A DNA stretch of 64,000 nucleotides, from assembly GCA_017525605.1 (NCBI GenBank), contig JAFXSM010000011.1, forward strand, positions 1 through 64,000, read 5' to 3'. Shown here in pieces: positions 51,056 through 61,031 of the stretch. Made by a program: the position numbers and the translations under genes. Within the stretch, counting starts at the first letter, position 1. Each line of letters opens with the position of its first letter. A model generated the notes under the pieces. That model had not been told where the DNA came from, searched no databases, and saw only the letters and a program-made list of their open reading frames with translations. The DNA is from Treponema sp. (GTDB lineage: Bacteria > Spirochaetota > Spirochaetia > Treponematales > Treponemataceae).

Positions 51056-52051
51056 TTAAGAGTGGTAATCCGCTAGCAATTTATTCAAATAATCTCTGTC
51101 TTTTGCCGCCCGCTCAATATCTGCAGCCCGTCCAGAAGCGTACAACTTTGAAAGCAAATCAAACACATTATTTCGCTCTTGCGCGATTCCCTGAGAAATG
51201 CCTTGTGCGATTCCCTGAGAAAAGCCCTGCTCAATTCCGCGTTCCCACACGCCTGCACTCAAGTCACACATATTGCTCACCCCCTCGCTGATTTCCTGAT
51301 ACATCGCTATGCCAAACTTGGATTCCAGAGCCTTGCATTTTTCAAGAGCCTTCATTTCTCCCAAAAACAGCAGGCTCAACATTTCAAGCAAGTTGCTTGC
51401 GCCCTCGCCTTTTTTATCCAGATTCACAAAGATAACCGAAAGCAAGTCATAATCGCTTTTTTTGAATGATTCTTCAACTTTTGTCCGTTGCTTTTCGCCT
51501 GCGATAATCCTCATTCCGAGATTGAAGCCGATTATCGTGTTTTTGACCGATTCTGGCGGATTCATGCAAATCCAAATCGTATAGACTTTTTTTAGTCCGC
51601 CGTAATCCTGCTTGTCGATTTCAGTGCCGAACTGCGATGAAATCAATCGTGCCGCATAATAAACGCCGCGCTTCACCAGCGGATAGCCAGGATTATATTT
51701 GTTCTGTGCTTCTATGTTTATTATAAGTTCAATAAGTTCGTTCGTCGAGGGAGCAAGGGCTGTAAAACGAATATCGTAATAAATTGTCCCCTCATTGATT
51801 GAGCTGTCTTCAGTGTTCGTTCCGCGTATCGTCTTGCCATTTGGATGCAACGCGAATGTACTGATGTCGGGTTTCCCCTCGATGAATCCTTCAATCTGCT
51901 CTATCGTGCAATCTTTGTATTCTTCAATGCAGCCTTTCATTATGCGAGCGAGTATCGGCTTCTCGGACAGCAGCAGCTTGCACTGTGTGTCGTACCTTGC
52001 ACGAAGCTCCGCCGCGTCGATATCTTCTGCGAGTTTCGTCGTTGTTGTCAT
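51056..52051 (-). CDS. Rpn/PD-(D/E)XK nuclease family transposase-like protein (331 aa)
   Basis: Nuclease core YYDIRFTAL and ELIELIINIEAQNKY (Asp and E-x-Q). The C-terminal region has the repeated motif QGI-(A/S) in GFSQGIAQGISQGIAQE, common in this family and prone to copy-number change. Related proteins promote recombination by nicking DNA. ATG 52051 is chosen as the family start; the frame is open to 52186. No terminal repeats typical of an IS are seen. Confidence 0.82.
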   Translation of the reverse strand: MTTTTKLAEDIDAAELRARYDTQCKLLLSEKPILARIMKGCIEEYKDCTIEQIEGFIEGKPDISTFALHPNGKTIRGTNTEDSSINEGTIYYDIRFTALAPSTNELIELIINIEAQNKYNPGYPLVKRGVYYAARLISSQFGTEIDKQDYGGLKKVYTIWICMNPPESVKNTIIGFNLGMRIIAGEKQRTKVEESFKKSDYDLLSVIFVNLDKKGEGASNLLEMLSLLFLGEMKALEKCKALESKFGIAMYQEISEGVSNMCDLSAGVWERGIEQGFSQGIAQGISQGIAQERNNVFDLLSKLYASGRAADIERAAKDRDYLNKLLADYHS

Positions 52052-52323
52052 AGGGCGATTGTACTGTATTCTGCGACGCAAAAACAACGACGGATTTTCT
52101 CTCCTAAAAAAAGCAAAAAGCACCAGGCTCGTGTGGTGATGCCCAGTCTGCGCTTGCGACAACCGTCCACTTACGAAAATCTGCAATCAAAAAGTCAAAT
52201 TATAAAATAACTCCGCCACAGTTTTGTCGGTTAATTTTACTTTTGACAAATATTTTTTGGAATATTGTGTTTTCGCAAAAAATCATACGCTTCGGCTTTT
52301 GAAAAAAACAGCACAAATAGCTT
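52052..52323. other. Intergenic stretch without recognised gene
   Basis: 272 bases between the nuclease and a lipoprotein gene, A/T-rich at its right end. I see no RNA gene, repeat copy or clear promoter in it. Confidence 0.5.
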
Positions 52324-52962
52324 TCAATTTTCCTTCATTTTCCTTATGTCGTTTTCATCAAGATATGTCCAACCGCCTGTGAAAAAACACTTGCTCTTAT
52401 CATCTCCGTTGGGAGTGCATATTACCTCAAGATAATTTTTGCCGTCGCCTGTGCTATAAATAAAGTTATAGAACGGAAATAGAACCCCGCCCCTATCGCA
52501 CTTCACTAGCGGAATATCGATTTTCTTCTCGATTTCTTCAATGGAGGTATACTGCAGAATTTCGTCCAGAAAAGAGTACTTGCACTTTTTTCCGCCATGA
52601 AAAAAATCTTTCAGAATTTCTCCATTTCGGTTTTTGATTCTGAAAAAGCCCAGTGCAACATAATCAGCAAGTTGCAATTCGGAAAAAGAAGGTAATTCAC
52701 TCTTCTCAGAATTTGCTAGGATTTCAAATATGTAATTATCGTTTTTGAAAATGAATACGATGCACGGATTCAAATAACTCTTAGGTTTCACGTCAACCAA
52801 TTCTCCGAGATCCATCTCTTCCACAATCTCCGAAACTGGCGCAAAACGCATTTTCTTGAAGTAACCGTCCGAGAATTCAAGTTCACGACTACCTTTTGAA
52901 CCTTGAGACGCACATGAAAATGACAAAAGTGAAAGTGCAAAAACAAAAAATATACCTTTCAT
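52324..52962 (-). CDS. Lipoprotein, function unknown (212 aa)
   Basis: Signal peptide MKGIFFVFALSLLSFSC with lipobox SFSC. The mature chain alternates strands and helices, with several Cys (CKYS, KCDRGG, VICTP, KCFF). No family recognised. ATG 52962 has AAGGGG upstream. Confidence 0.75.
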   Translation of the reverse strand: MKGIFFVFALSLLSFSCASQGSKGSRELEFSDGYFKKMRFAPVSEIVEEMDLGELVDVKPKSYLNPCIVFIFKNDNYIFEILANSEKSELPSFSELQLADYVALGFFRIKNRNGEILKDFFHGGKKCKYSFLDEILQYTSIEEIEKKIDIPLVKCDRGGVLFPFYNFIYSTGDGKNYLEVICTPNGDDKSKCFFTGGWTYLDENDIRKMKEN

Positions 52963-53006
52963 AAAATGCCCCTTGAACAAAGCCTGCGAATCTGCACGCT
53001 TTGTGG

Positions 53007-53144
53007 CTAAATCTTATTTCCCCATGTTTTTTCCGACATGAAACCACGAAGTTTCAACATTTTCCTTGCAAGATAAACTGCAAGTCCCGTCAATGCAAGC
53101 GTCAGCGCACCCGCACCGACTGCCATTTTAGTTGATTTTTCCAT
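53007..53144 (-). CDS. Small single-helix membrane protein (45 aa)
   Basis: Reads MEKSTKMAVGAGALTLALTG, then LAVYLARKMLKLRG and a polar end. One membrane helix with a basic inner flank. The ribosome site is weak (a G-rich TGATG), so it is a candidate only. It lies between a lipoprotein gene and groL. Confidence 0.5.
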   Translation of the reverse strand: MEKSTKMAVGAGALTLALTGLAVYLARKMLKLRGFMSEKTWGNKI

Positions 53145-53170
53145 AAAGCATCATCAGGTCAAGATTTTTC

Positions 53171-53199
53171 TTGCCGATTCATGCGTTCGTTATTATTTT
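53171..53199 (+). promoter_or_regulatory. Candidate promoter of groL
   Basis: TTGCCG, 17 bases, TATTTT. No CIRCE palindrome (TTAGCACTC-N9-GAGTGCTAA) is present, so HrcA control is not indicated. Confidence 0.4.
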
Positions 53200-53256
53200 C
53201 AATCGTAGAAATCAAAAAAATAACTGCGAATTTTCGCATCAGGAGAACAAAAAAAA

Positions 53257-54888
53257 ATGGCTAAACAGTTGATTTTCAATGAAGAAGCTAGAAAAAAGAT
53301 GCTTTCAGGCGTTGAGCAGATTGCTCGTGCAGTAAAAGTAACGCTCGGACCATGCGGACGTCTCGTAATGCTCGACAAGAAATTCGGAGCACCAACAATC
53401 ACAAAAGACGGAGTTTCAGTCGCAAAAGAAGTTGAATTGAAAGACCCATTCGAGAACATGGGCGCACAGCTCGTCAAGGAAGTTTCTTCAAAGACAAATG
53501 ACGTTGCCGGAGACGGAACGACAACTGCAACAGTTTTGGCTTATGCAATCGTCCGCGAAGGACTCAAGGCTGTCTCAGCAGGAATGACTCCAATCGAAAT
53601 CAAACGCGGAATCGACAAGGCAGTTGCAATCGCAGTCGAATCAATCAAGAAGAACTCACGCGCTGTGAACGGCTCGGAAGATATCACACACGTTGCGACA
53701 ATCTCCGCTAACAACGACCCTGAAATCGGAAAAATCCTTGCGGACGCAATCGAGAAGGTCGGAAAGGACGGAGTCATCACAGTCGAAGAGTCAAAGAACA
53801 TGGACACAACTGTCAAGACTGTTGAAGGTATGCAGTTCGACAGAGGATATATCTCTTCATACTTCGTGACAGACCGAGAGAGAATGGAAGTCAACTATTC
53901 TGACGCATACGTTCTCATCCACGACAAGAAGATTTCAACAATGAAAGACCTTCTTCCGTTGCTTGAGAAAGTCGCTCAGACTGGCAAGCCGCTCGTCATC
54001 ATCTGCGAGGACATGGACGGCGAAGCACTTGCGACACTCGTTCTGAACGCAATCCGCGGAACTCTCAAAGTCGTTGCAGTGAAGGCACCAGGATTCGGCG
54101 ACAGAAGAAAGGAAATGCTCCAGGACATCGCAGTTCTCACTGGCGGTCAGGTCATCACGGAAGAGCTCGGACTCAAGCTTGAGACAACAGAACTTGAGCA
54201 GCTCGGAAGAGTCAAATCAGCAAAAATCGACAAGGACAACACAGTTCTCGTTGACGGAGCTGGCGAAAAGAGCGCAATCGCAAACCGCATCACAGAAATC
54301 AAGGCACAGATTGAGAAATCAACATCTGACTACGACAAAGAGAAGCTCAAGGAGCGTCTTGCAAAACTCTCTGGCGGTGTCGCTGTAATCCACATCGGAG
54401 CAATCACAGAGACAGAGATGAAAGAAAAGAAGTTCCGCGTTGAGGACACACTCGCAGCAACACGCGCGGCACTCGAAGAAGGAATCGTACCGGGCGGCGG
54501 AATCGCATTGATTGAGGCTTCAAAAGCATTGACAGACGACGTTGCGGCATCCCTTTCCGAGGACGAGAAAGCAGGATTCAGAATCGTAAAGCGCGCACTC
54601 GAAGAGCCAATCCGCCAGATTGCTGACAATGCGGGCGTTGACGGAGCAGTTATCGCAGACAAAGCAAAGTCAGCACCGAAAGGCACTGGCTACAACGCTT
54701 ACACAGGCGAGTGGGTAGACATGATGGCTGCCGGCGTAATCGACCCGGCAAAAGTAACACGCTCTGCACTCCAGAACGCAGCATCAGTCGCAGGAATGCT
54801 CCTCACAACTGAGTGCGCAATCACAGACATTCCAGAGCCACCGGCACCAGTCGCGGCTCCAAACCCGGACATGGGCGGAATGTACTAA
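53257..54888 (+). CDS. groL: Chaperonin GroEL (543 aa)
   Basis: Folding chaperonin, 14-mer cage. [14 protein letters not shown] carries the ATPase Asp, and the C-terminus ends in GGMY as a short GGM-like tail. Near residue 32 the usual GPKGRNV reads GPCGRLV, a spirochaete-like change as far as I can judge. groES is not beside it. A ribosome site AGGAG lies before the ATG. The protein is full length. Confidence 0.97.
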   Translation: MAKQLIFNEEARKKMLSGVEQIARAVKVTLGPCGRLVMLDKKFGAPTITKDGVSVAKEVELKDPFENMGAQLVKEVSSKTNDVAGDGTTTATVLAYAIVREGLKAVSAGMTPIEIKRGIDKAVAIAVESIKKNSRAVNGSEDITHVATISANNDPEIGKILADAIEKVGKDGVITVEESKNMDTTVKTVEGMQFDRGYISSYFVTDRERMEVNYSDAYVLIHDKKISTMKDLLPLLEKVAQTGKPLVIICEDMDGEALATLVLNAIRGTLKVVAVKAPGFGDRRKEMLQDIAVLTGGQVITEELGLKLETTELEQLGRVKSAKIDKDNTVLVDGAGEKSAIANRITEIKAQIEKSTSDYDKEKLKERLAKLSGGVAVIHIGAITETEMKEKKFRVEDTLAATRAALEEGIVPGGGIALIEASKALTDDVAASLSEDEKAGFRIVKRALEEPIRQIADNAGVDGAVIADKAKSAPKGTGYNAYTGEWVDMMAAGVIDPAKVTRSALQNAASVAGMLLTTECAITDIPEPPAPVAAPNPDMGGMY

Positions 54889-54920
54889 TCCGATAAAAAC
54901 AAAGCACAATAAATGCTAAC

Positions 54921-54957
54921 AAAAAATCCGTCTGAAAAAAACAGGCGGATTTTTTTT
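54921..54957 (+). terminator. Terminator of groL
   Basis: AATCCGTCTG and CAGGCGGATT pair with a G-U, followed by a T-run. Confidence 0.88.
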
Positions 54958-54984
54958 ATATAATGCGTAACTACGCGCTCTATG

Positions 54985-54993
54985 TGATAGAAT
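54985..54993 (+). promoter_or_regulatory. Extended -10 box of the SpoIIE phosphatase gene
   Basis: TGATAGAAT, seven bases before the ATG at 55001. With no Shine-Dalgarno visible, the mRNA is probably leaderless. Confidence 0.5.
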
Positions 54994-55000
54994 ATAGTAA

Positions 55001-57208
55001 ATGCGATTTTTCATGAAAAACAAACGGAATTTTTTCTATCTCACATTGCTTGCGCTTAATTTTTTGATTTGTTCGTGCAAGCCGAATATGGCTCCTCCAA
55101 AATTTGAAATTGGAAATGATTTTTATTACTGGGAAACGACAGCAGACTCGAATCTTGGGGACGCAATGAAAAATATGCGGAATTTCAAGAAGCTCGAAGA
55201 CCTTTCAGAAAACAACCTGATGAACATTTTCGGAAGAGACAGGCATTTCGTATGGATTCGGGCTGAATTCGAAATTCCGAAAGAATTCAAAAATCAGCCG
55301 CTCGGTCTTGTAATTCCGCATTTGAGATTCGCGGAGCAAGTTTACTGCAACAACGTTTTCATCTCGCAATACGGAAATTTTCCGCCGCATGAAATTTCAA
55401 CGCTGTACAAGGCGCACTTTTTCAGTTTTCCGCTGAACATTTTGAATCAAGACGGAAAGAACATGGTTCTCATAAAAGTGTTCTCGATGGGCGACAGCGG
55501 AATTTCAAGCCACGCGTTCATCTGGCCGACGAGATACGCATATCCGGCATTCGAAAACATAAATTTCGTGCACACAAGAATCTACATGCTGTTCTTCGGA
55601 ATAATGCTGTTCACGGGAATCTTGTACATGGTTCTCTATGCAAACCTCAAGGATTTCAAGGAATTCAGGATATTCTCCACGCTGAATTTCGTCACGCTTT
55701 TCTTCCTCGTGTATTTCTTCGCGACAGAAATTCCAGCTTACAACGAAGGGATGATTCCGCACCTGATTTTTTCGAAATTCACGCTCTGCATTCCGGGATA
55801 TCTCATAATTTATCTTTCAACGAGATTCGCAAGCGCGTACTGCGGATCAAAAACTTATCTTCCAATAAGAATCATCAGGACAGCGATTATAAGCGTGCAG
55901 GTCGCGCTCACACTTTTCGCGACAAGCTACGACTTTCTCCTGAAAATTTCCATGCTGATGATGACACTTGTGATGATTCAGATTGCGCTAGGAATTTTTG
56001 AGCTAGTGATGAACATTCTGAACGAAAAAACAAGAACGAACGCATTGCAAGTATTTTTAGGGTACACCCCGTTCCTTGCAGGAATCACGCTTGACATTGC
56101 GCTACGAATTCACGACAACACGATTGCATATCCATATTTCATGATTTTCGGTTGGCAAGCCGCGATTGCGATTTTCATCGGACTTCTCGCGCGAAGATTC
56201 GGAATAATGTACCAGAGCAACCTGCGTCTTTCGAATCATCTTATCGAAGAAGTCGAAATCAGGACGCAGGATTTGAAAGATGCGAACGACGCTCTGCAAT
56301 TGCTCAACGACCAGCTCGAAAGCGACAAGCAGAGGTCGGACATTGACCTTGAGATGGCATCGGTCGTGCAGAGGAAATTCCTTCCGCGACCGAACAAGAA
56401 TTTCAAGGGATGGGAAATCGCGACGTGCTACTCGCCGCAATCGAAAGTTTCAGGCGACTTCTACGACTACTACAGCTACAACGACATTCTGAACGGGCTC
56501 ACGCTTTTCGACGTTTCCGGGCACGGACTTTCGGCAAGTTTGGTCACGATGCTTTCGAAAAACATCATTTCGAGAATGTTCCAGACCGGATTCCGAAAGC
56601 AGGAGAGCGTTGACAACATCCTGAACAAAATCAACAACATGATTCTCTTCGAAAAGGGCGACATCGAGAATTACATGACGGGAATCTTATGCAGGTTCGA
56701 CGGAATAGACTCGCAAGGAAGATGCAAGGTCGAGGTCGGAAACGCAGGTCATCCGTATCCGCTCAAATACAGCATTTCCAAGGACGAAGTGTACGAACTC
56801 AAGGGCAACGACGGCAAGCAGCATTACGGCGCAATCGGTATGCGCGGAATCACGACCTCGTTTGCGCGGACGGATTTGATGATGGCAAAGGGCGATTTGC
56901 TCGTATTCTACACGGACGGTCTCACGGAAGCGACGAACCCGGAGCAGGAGCAGTTCGGAATCGAAAACATCAAGCGGATTATAAAAGAAAACCACGACAA
57001 ATCCCCGAGCGAAATCATCGGAAGCATCATGGAAGCTTTGGACGACTTCACCGACTACGAGAATGTTGACGACGACATCACAGTCATAATCGCAAAAAGA
57101 ACCGACGAGAAAGATTTTGTGAGCGACGAAGAGCATGACGAGGATTATTTCGGTCAGTACGAGGAACTTGAAGCAGTCGATGACGACGAGGATGATTTCA
57201 TATATTAA
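55001..57208 (+). CDS. 7TM sensor protein with SpoIIE-type phosphatase (735 aa)
   Basis: A signal or lipobox-like start (LICSC near residue 26), an extracellular jelly-roll domain of the 7TMR-DISM type (about 30-180), seven membrane helices (about 190-405) and a coiled coil (about 410-450) lead to a PP2C/SpoIIE phosphatase (about 470-715). Metal motifs are SGDFYDYY, DVSGHGLSASL, DGLTEATNP and DDITVI. The tail is very acidic. It should dephosphorylate an anti-anti-sigma or like partner in response to an outside signal; no partner gene is adjacent. Confidence 0.9.
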   Translation: MRFFMKNKRNFFYLTLLALNFLICSCKPNMAPPKFEIGNDFYYWETTADSNLGDAMKNMRNFKKLEDLSENNLMNIFGRDRHFVWIRAEFEIPKEFKNQPLGLVIPHLRFAEQVYCNNVFISQYGNFPPHEISTLYKAHFFSFPLNILNQDGKNMVLIKVFSMGDSGISSHAFIWPTRYAYPAFENINFVHTRIYMLFFGIMLFTGILYMVLYANLKDFKEFRIFSTLNFVTLFFLVYFFATEIPAYNEGMIPHLIFSKFTLCIPGYLIIYLSTRFASAYCGSKTYLPIRIIRTAIISVQVALTLFATSYDFLLKISMLMMTLVMIQIALGIFELVMNILNEKTRTNALQVFLGYTPFLAGITLDIALRIHDNTIAYPYFMIFGWQAAIAIFIGLLARRFGIMYQSNLRLSNHLIEEVEIRTQDLKDANDALQLLNDQLESDKQRSDIDLEMASVVQRKFLPRPNKNFKGWEIATCYSPQSKVSGDFYDYYSYNDILNGLTLFDVSGHGLSASLVTMLSKNIISRMFQTGFRKQESVDNILNKINNMILFEKGDIENYMTGILCRFDGIDSQGRCKVEVGNAGHPYPLKYSISKDEVYELKGNDGKQHYGAIGMRGITTSFARTDLMMAKGDLLVFYTDGLTEATNPEQEQFGIENIKRIIKENHDKSPSEIIGSIMEALDDFTDYENVDDDITVIIAKRTDEKDFVSDEEHDEDYFGQYEELEAVDDDEDDFIY

Positions 57209-57288
57209 AAAGAGGGCGGAAACTGTACTTTGCTGAATCAAAATTCAGTTTTCAAACTAGCTTAATAAACGAAACGCCATTTTTCCTC

Positions 57289-57294
57289 TATAAT
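57289..57294 (+). promoter_or_regulatory. -10 box of dnaE
   Basis: TATAAT ends seven bases before the ATG at 57302, where no ribosome binding site exists. Transcription would begin at or next to the A of the start codon. Confidence 0.55.
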
Positions 57295-57301
57295 CTCATT
57301 T

Positions 57302-60300
57302 ATGGCTGATTATCACGTTTTTGACGCTGCCCCAGAGGGCACACCTGTTTCAAATTTTGTACATTTGCACGTTCATTCAGATTATTCACTTCTTGATTCT
57401 TGTGCAAAACTCGACGACCTTGTTGCAAAAGCAAAGAGACTGAACATGAAGGCACTTGCGCTCACGGACCACGGAAATATGTTCGGCGCGCTCAACTTTG
57501 AAAAACTCTGCCACGTCAACGGCATAAATCCGATTGTCGGAGAAGAATTCTACGTCGCATACGGAAGCCACCTCGAAAAAAACGATGTTCCGTATTCAAA
57601 ATCGGGCGAGGAAGGCGGAAAGCACGCGCATTACTTCCATCTGATACTTCTCTGCGAAAACCAGACCGGCTACAAAAATATGTCGTGGCTTTCTTCGATT
57701 GCGTTCACGGAAGGTCTCTACTACGGAAAACCTAGAATCGACTTTGAGCTTCTGGAAAAATACCACGAAGGACTGATTTGCTGCTCGGCATGTATCGCGG
57801 GCGAACTTCCGCAACTGCTCCTCGCGAACAAAGACGACGAAGCAAAGGAACTCGCTCTCAAATACAAAAACCTGTTCGGAAAAGACCACTATTACATCGA
57901 GCTTCAGGACCACGGAATCCCGGAGCAGAAAATCGTGAACGAAAAGCTCATAAAAATGGCGCACGAGCTGGACATTCCGCTCATCGTGACGAACGATATC
58001 CACTACATCGAAAAAGAAGATGCGGAGGCGCAGGACGCGCTTCGCTGCATCGGATTCAAGCAGCTTTTGGACGAACCGCACGCAAAGATGGGCGTGGAAG
58101 GGCGCGACGAATTCTATTTCAAGACGGAAGAAGAAATGCGGCTTCTGTTCCCGGAGCTTCCAGAGGCTTACGAGAACACCGTAAAAATAGCGAACATGTG
58201 CGACCTGACGATTCACCAGTACAAGACGCAGGAACTCAAGGGCTGTCTTCCTCGGTTCGAACTTCCGAAAGAATTCCAGAGGCATGAGGACTACACGAAG
58301 AATCAGGACGACTACATGAGGCACATCGTCGAAAAAGGACTCAGAATGCGATACCCGGAGATTACGCCTGAAATCCGAGAGCGTGCGGAATACGAACTCG
58401 GAGTAATCTTCCAGATGGGCTTCTCCGGCTACTTTCTCATCGTGTGGGAATTCATCAACTGGTCGAAATCGACTTACGACAACGTGAACGACAGACCGAA
58501 GCCTTACATTCCGATTGGGCCTGGACGAGGTTCGGGTGCGGGTTCGCTCGTTGCATACTGCATGACAATCACCGACATCGACCCGTTCCGATTCAAGCTG
58601 ATTTTCGAGCGATTTTTGAACCCAGAGCGCGTTTCCATGCCGGATTTCGACGTTGACATGGATTTCGACTACAGGCAGGACATCATCCAGCACACGCGTG
58701 ACTTGTACGGAGACCCGCAGGTCGGGCACATCGTCACGTTCGGAACTCTCAAGCCGAAAAACTGCATTGCCGATGTCGGCCGCGTTCTCGGAATTCCGAT
58801 TCCGGAAGTCAACATGCTCAAGTCAAAAGTCAGCGAAAACTTGAAGACAAAGCTCAAAAACTGTTTCGAGCCGCCGAACGAAAAATTCCCTGACGGCGGA
58901 CAGCTTGCAGAATTCAGGCACGACCCGCGATACGAGAGGCTTTTCGACATAGCATTCAAACTCGAAAACTGCAAGCGAAACACAGGTCTGCACGCATCGG
59001 GAATGGTTATCGGACTCACTGCCCTACCCGACTGGGCACCTGTTTTCAAGGACTCCAAAACGGGCGAAGTCGGCGTTCAGTACACGATGGACATCATCGA
59101 GCCTTGCGGACTCGTCAAATTCGACTATCTCGGACTCAAAACGCTTTCACTAATCCGCTACGCAGAAGAAATCATCAACAGGCACAAAAAGCCCGGCGAG
59201 CCTGATTTCGTCTGCTCAAAAGTGAGCGAAACTGACAAAAAGACTTTCGACCTTTTCAAGCGCGGCGACTCGGTCGCAGTTTTCCAGTTCGAATCCCCGG
59301 GAATGCAGAAAATCCTCAAGCAGTTCCAGCCTGAAAAACTTGAAGACCTCGTTGCGCTCAACGCGCTCTACCGACCGGGACCAATGGACTACATTCCGAA
59401 CTACATCGACGGAAAATGGAAACCGGAGACGATTCACTATCCAGACCCGTGTCTTAAAGGCGTTCTCGAAGAAACTTACGGCGTAATGGTCTATCAGGAA
59501 CAAATCATGCAGGTTTCCCAGAAGATTGCGGGATTCTCACTCGGCGGCGCGGATATGCTCAGACGAGCGATGGGAAAAAAGAAGCCTGAAGTAATGATGG
59601 GAAAGAAGAAGGAATTCGTTGAAGGTGCCGTCAAGCAGGGATTCGAGGCGAAACACGCGGAAGACATCTTCGAAATCATGATTCCGTTTGCGGGATACGG
59701 CTTCAACAAGTCGCACGCGGCTGCATATTCCGTTCTTGCGTACAGAACCGGCTGGCTCAAAGCGAACTACCCTGCCGAATTCATGGCGGCGAACCTCAGA
59801 AACGAAATCAACACGACGGACGGACTTCCTGCATACATCGCGGAATCACGAAAAATGGGAATCAAAGTCCTCGCACCCGACGTGAACAAATCCGACGTGT
59901 ATTTCGATGTCGTCAACGGAGAAATCGTATTCGGACTGAAGGGAGTAAAGGGAATTGGAGAAGGAGTTGCGACAGCAATCGTCGAGGAGAGAACTGAGAA
60001 CGGGCCTTTCAAGGATTTCATGGACTTTCTGATGAGGATGATGAACAGGCACGACAAAGCCGGAAAACTCTGCGTGAACAAAAAGGCGGTGGAAATCCTC
60101 ATAAAAGTCGGCGGATTCGACAAACTCGACAAGAACAGACCGACCCTTCTTGCGAACCTCGAAGCCGCCTTCACCCATGCGGAAAAAGTCGTTCTCGGCG
60201 CGGGCGACAGCGAACTCGACCTTTTTGCCGACACCGACGAAAAGACCGTTTCCGATTTCGTCTTCCAGGAACTTCCTGACATCTCGAAAATCGAAAAGCT

Positions 60301-60985
60301 CAACATGGAAAAAGAGCTCATCGGCATTTTCATTTCAGGTCATCCGCTTGACGACTACGAAAGCGCATTCGCAAAGGCAAACCTCAACTCGCTGAACATC
60401 GTGCAGATTTCGCAGTCGGAAAAAGCGGAGAAAAAGCGTCTGCAAGAATCCGGCGTGAACCTGTGGAAAGCGAAGACTGCTGACAAGAAATACACAGCAG
60501 TCGGAATGGTGGAATCCGTGCGCGAAATCACGACGAAAACGGGAAAGAAAATGGCATTTGCGAAAGTGAAGGACTTCAACGGCGAATTCGACCTGACATT
60601 CTTCGAGCATCCGTGGCTTGAGCTGAAAGACAAAATCCAAGTCGAAAAAGTGTATGCGTTCATCGGCTCAGTTGACTCGAACCCGAACAGGGACGGCACG
60701 TCATTCATCGTCGATTCGATAGAGGACCCGGACAAGCTGCAGGAAAGCGCGCTTTCGGAAATCCACATTCAGCTCGACCCGAACATCCAGGACGACAAGA
60801 ATCTCTTCGATTTGAAGGAATTTTTCTACGGAAACCAGGGCGCGTGCGCAATCTACCTCCACATCGACTCAGGAGATGACACATACACGATAAAACTTTC
60901 GTCGCAGGTGACCGCTCCGCAGACGAAGGAATATCAGGCGCAGCTGAAAACATTGCCGCTGGTAAAAAATGTATGGGCGGTTTAG
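57302..60985 (+). CDS. dnaE: DNA polymerase III alpha subunit (1227 aa)
   Basis: Replicative polymerase. The N-terminal PHP domain starts HLHVHSDYSLLDS with TDHGNM. The palm Asp residues lie in MPDFDVDMDFDYR, and GPGRGSGAGSLVAYC is the conserved glycine stretch. A helix-hairpin-helix region (FGLKGVKGIGEG) and OB-fold (about 1040-1110) follow. Complete and of normal length. It lies between the phosphatase and YggT genes. Confidence 0.97.
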   Translation: MADYHVFDAAPEGTPVSNFVHLHVHSDYSLLDSCAKLDDLVAKAKRLNMKALALTDHGNMFGALNFEKLCHVNGINPIVGEEFYVAYGSHLEKNDVPYSKSGEEGGKHAHYFHLILLCENQTGYKNMSWLSSIAFTEGLYYGKPRIDFELLEKYHEGLICCSACIAGELPQLLLANKDDEAKELALKYKNLFGKDHYYIELQDHGIPEQKIVNEKLIKMAHELDIPLIVTNDIHYIEKEDAEAQDALRCIGFKQLLDEPHAKMGVEGRDEFYFKTEEEMRLLFPELPEAYENTVKIANMCDLTIHQYKTQELKGCLPRFELPKEFQRHEDYTKNQDDYMRHIVEKGLRMRYPEITPEIRERAEYELGVIFQMGFSGYFLIVWEFINWSKSTYDNVNDRPKPYIPIGPGRGSGAGSLVAYCMTITDIDPFRFKLIFERFLNPERVSMPDFDVDMDFDYRQDIIQHTRDLYGDPQVGHIVTFGTLKPKNCIADVGRVLGIPIPEVNMLKSKVSENLKTKLKNCFEPPNEKFPDGGQLAEFRHDPRYERLFDIAFKLENCKRNTGLHASGMVIGLTALPDWAPVFKDSKTGEVGVQYTMDIIEPCGLVKFDYLGLKTLSLIRYAEEIINRHKKPGEPDFVCSKVSETDKKTFDLFKRGDSVAVFQFESPGMQKILKQFQPEKLEDLVALNALYRPGPMDYIPNYIDGKWKPETIHYPDPCLKGVLEETYGVMVYQEQIMQVSQKIAGFSLGGADMLRRAMGKKKPEVMMGKKKEFVEGAVKQGFEAKHAEDIFEIMIPFAGYGFNKSHAAAYSVLAYRTGWLKANYPAEFMAANLRNEINTTDGLPAYIAESRKMGIKVLAPDVNKSDVYFDVVNGEIVFGLKGVKGIGEGVATAIVEERTENGPFKDFMDFLMRMMNRHDKAGKLCVNKKAVEILIKVGGFDKLDKNRPTLLANLEAAFTHAEKVVLGAGDSELDLFADTDEKTVSDFVFQELPDISKIEKLNMEKELIGIFISGHPLDDYESAFAKANLNSLNIVQISQSEKAEKKRLQESGVNLWKAKTADKKYTAVGMVESVREITTKTGKKMAFAKVKDFNGEFDLTFFEHPWLELKDKIQVEKVYAFIGSVDSNPNRDGTSFIVDSIEDPDKLQESALSEIHIQLDPNIQDDKNLFDLKEFFYGNQGACAIYLHIDSGDDTYTIKLSSQVTAPQTKEYQAQLKTLPLVKNVWAV

Positions 60986-61031
60986 CGAAAAATGTTTATT
61001 TATTAGTAATAGAAGAAAACTAGGAGAAAAC

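Noticed and set aside
52052..52186. N-terminal extension of the Rpn-type nuclease frame
   Set aside because: The extension is basic and unlike the family; MTTTTKLAED is the usual type of start.
57596..58729. 377-residue minus-strand frame opposite dnaE
   Set aside because: Shadow of dnaE caused by its codon bias; Arg/Val/Phe-rich without domain features. The same holds for 62763-63722 opposite recG.
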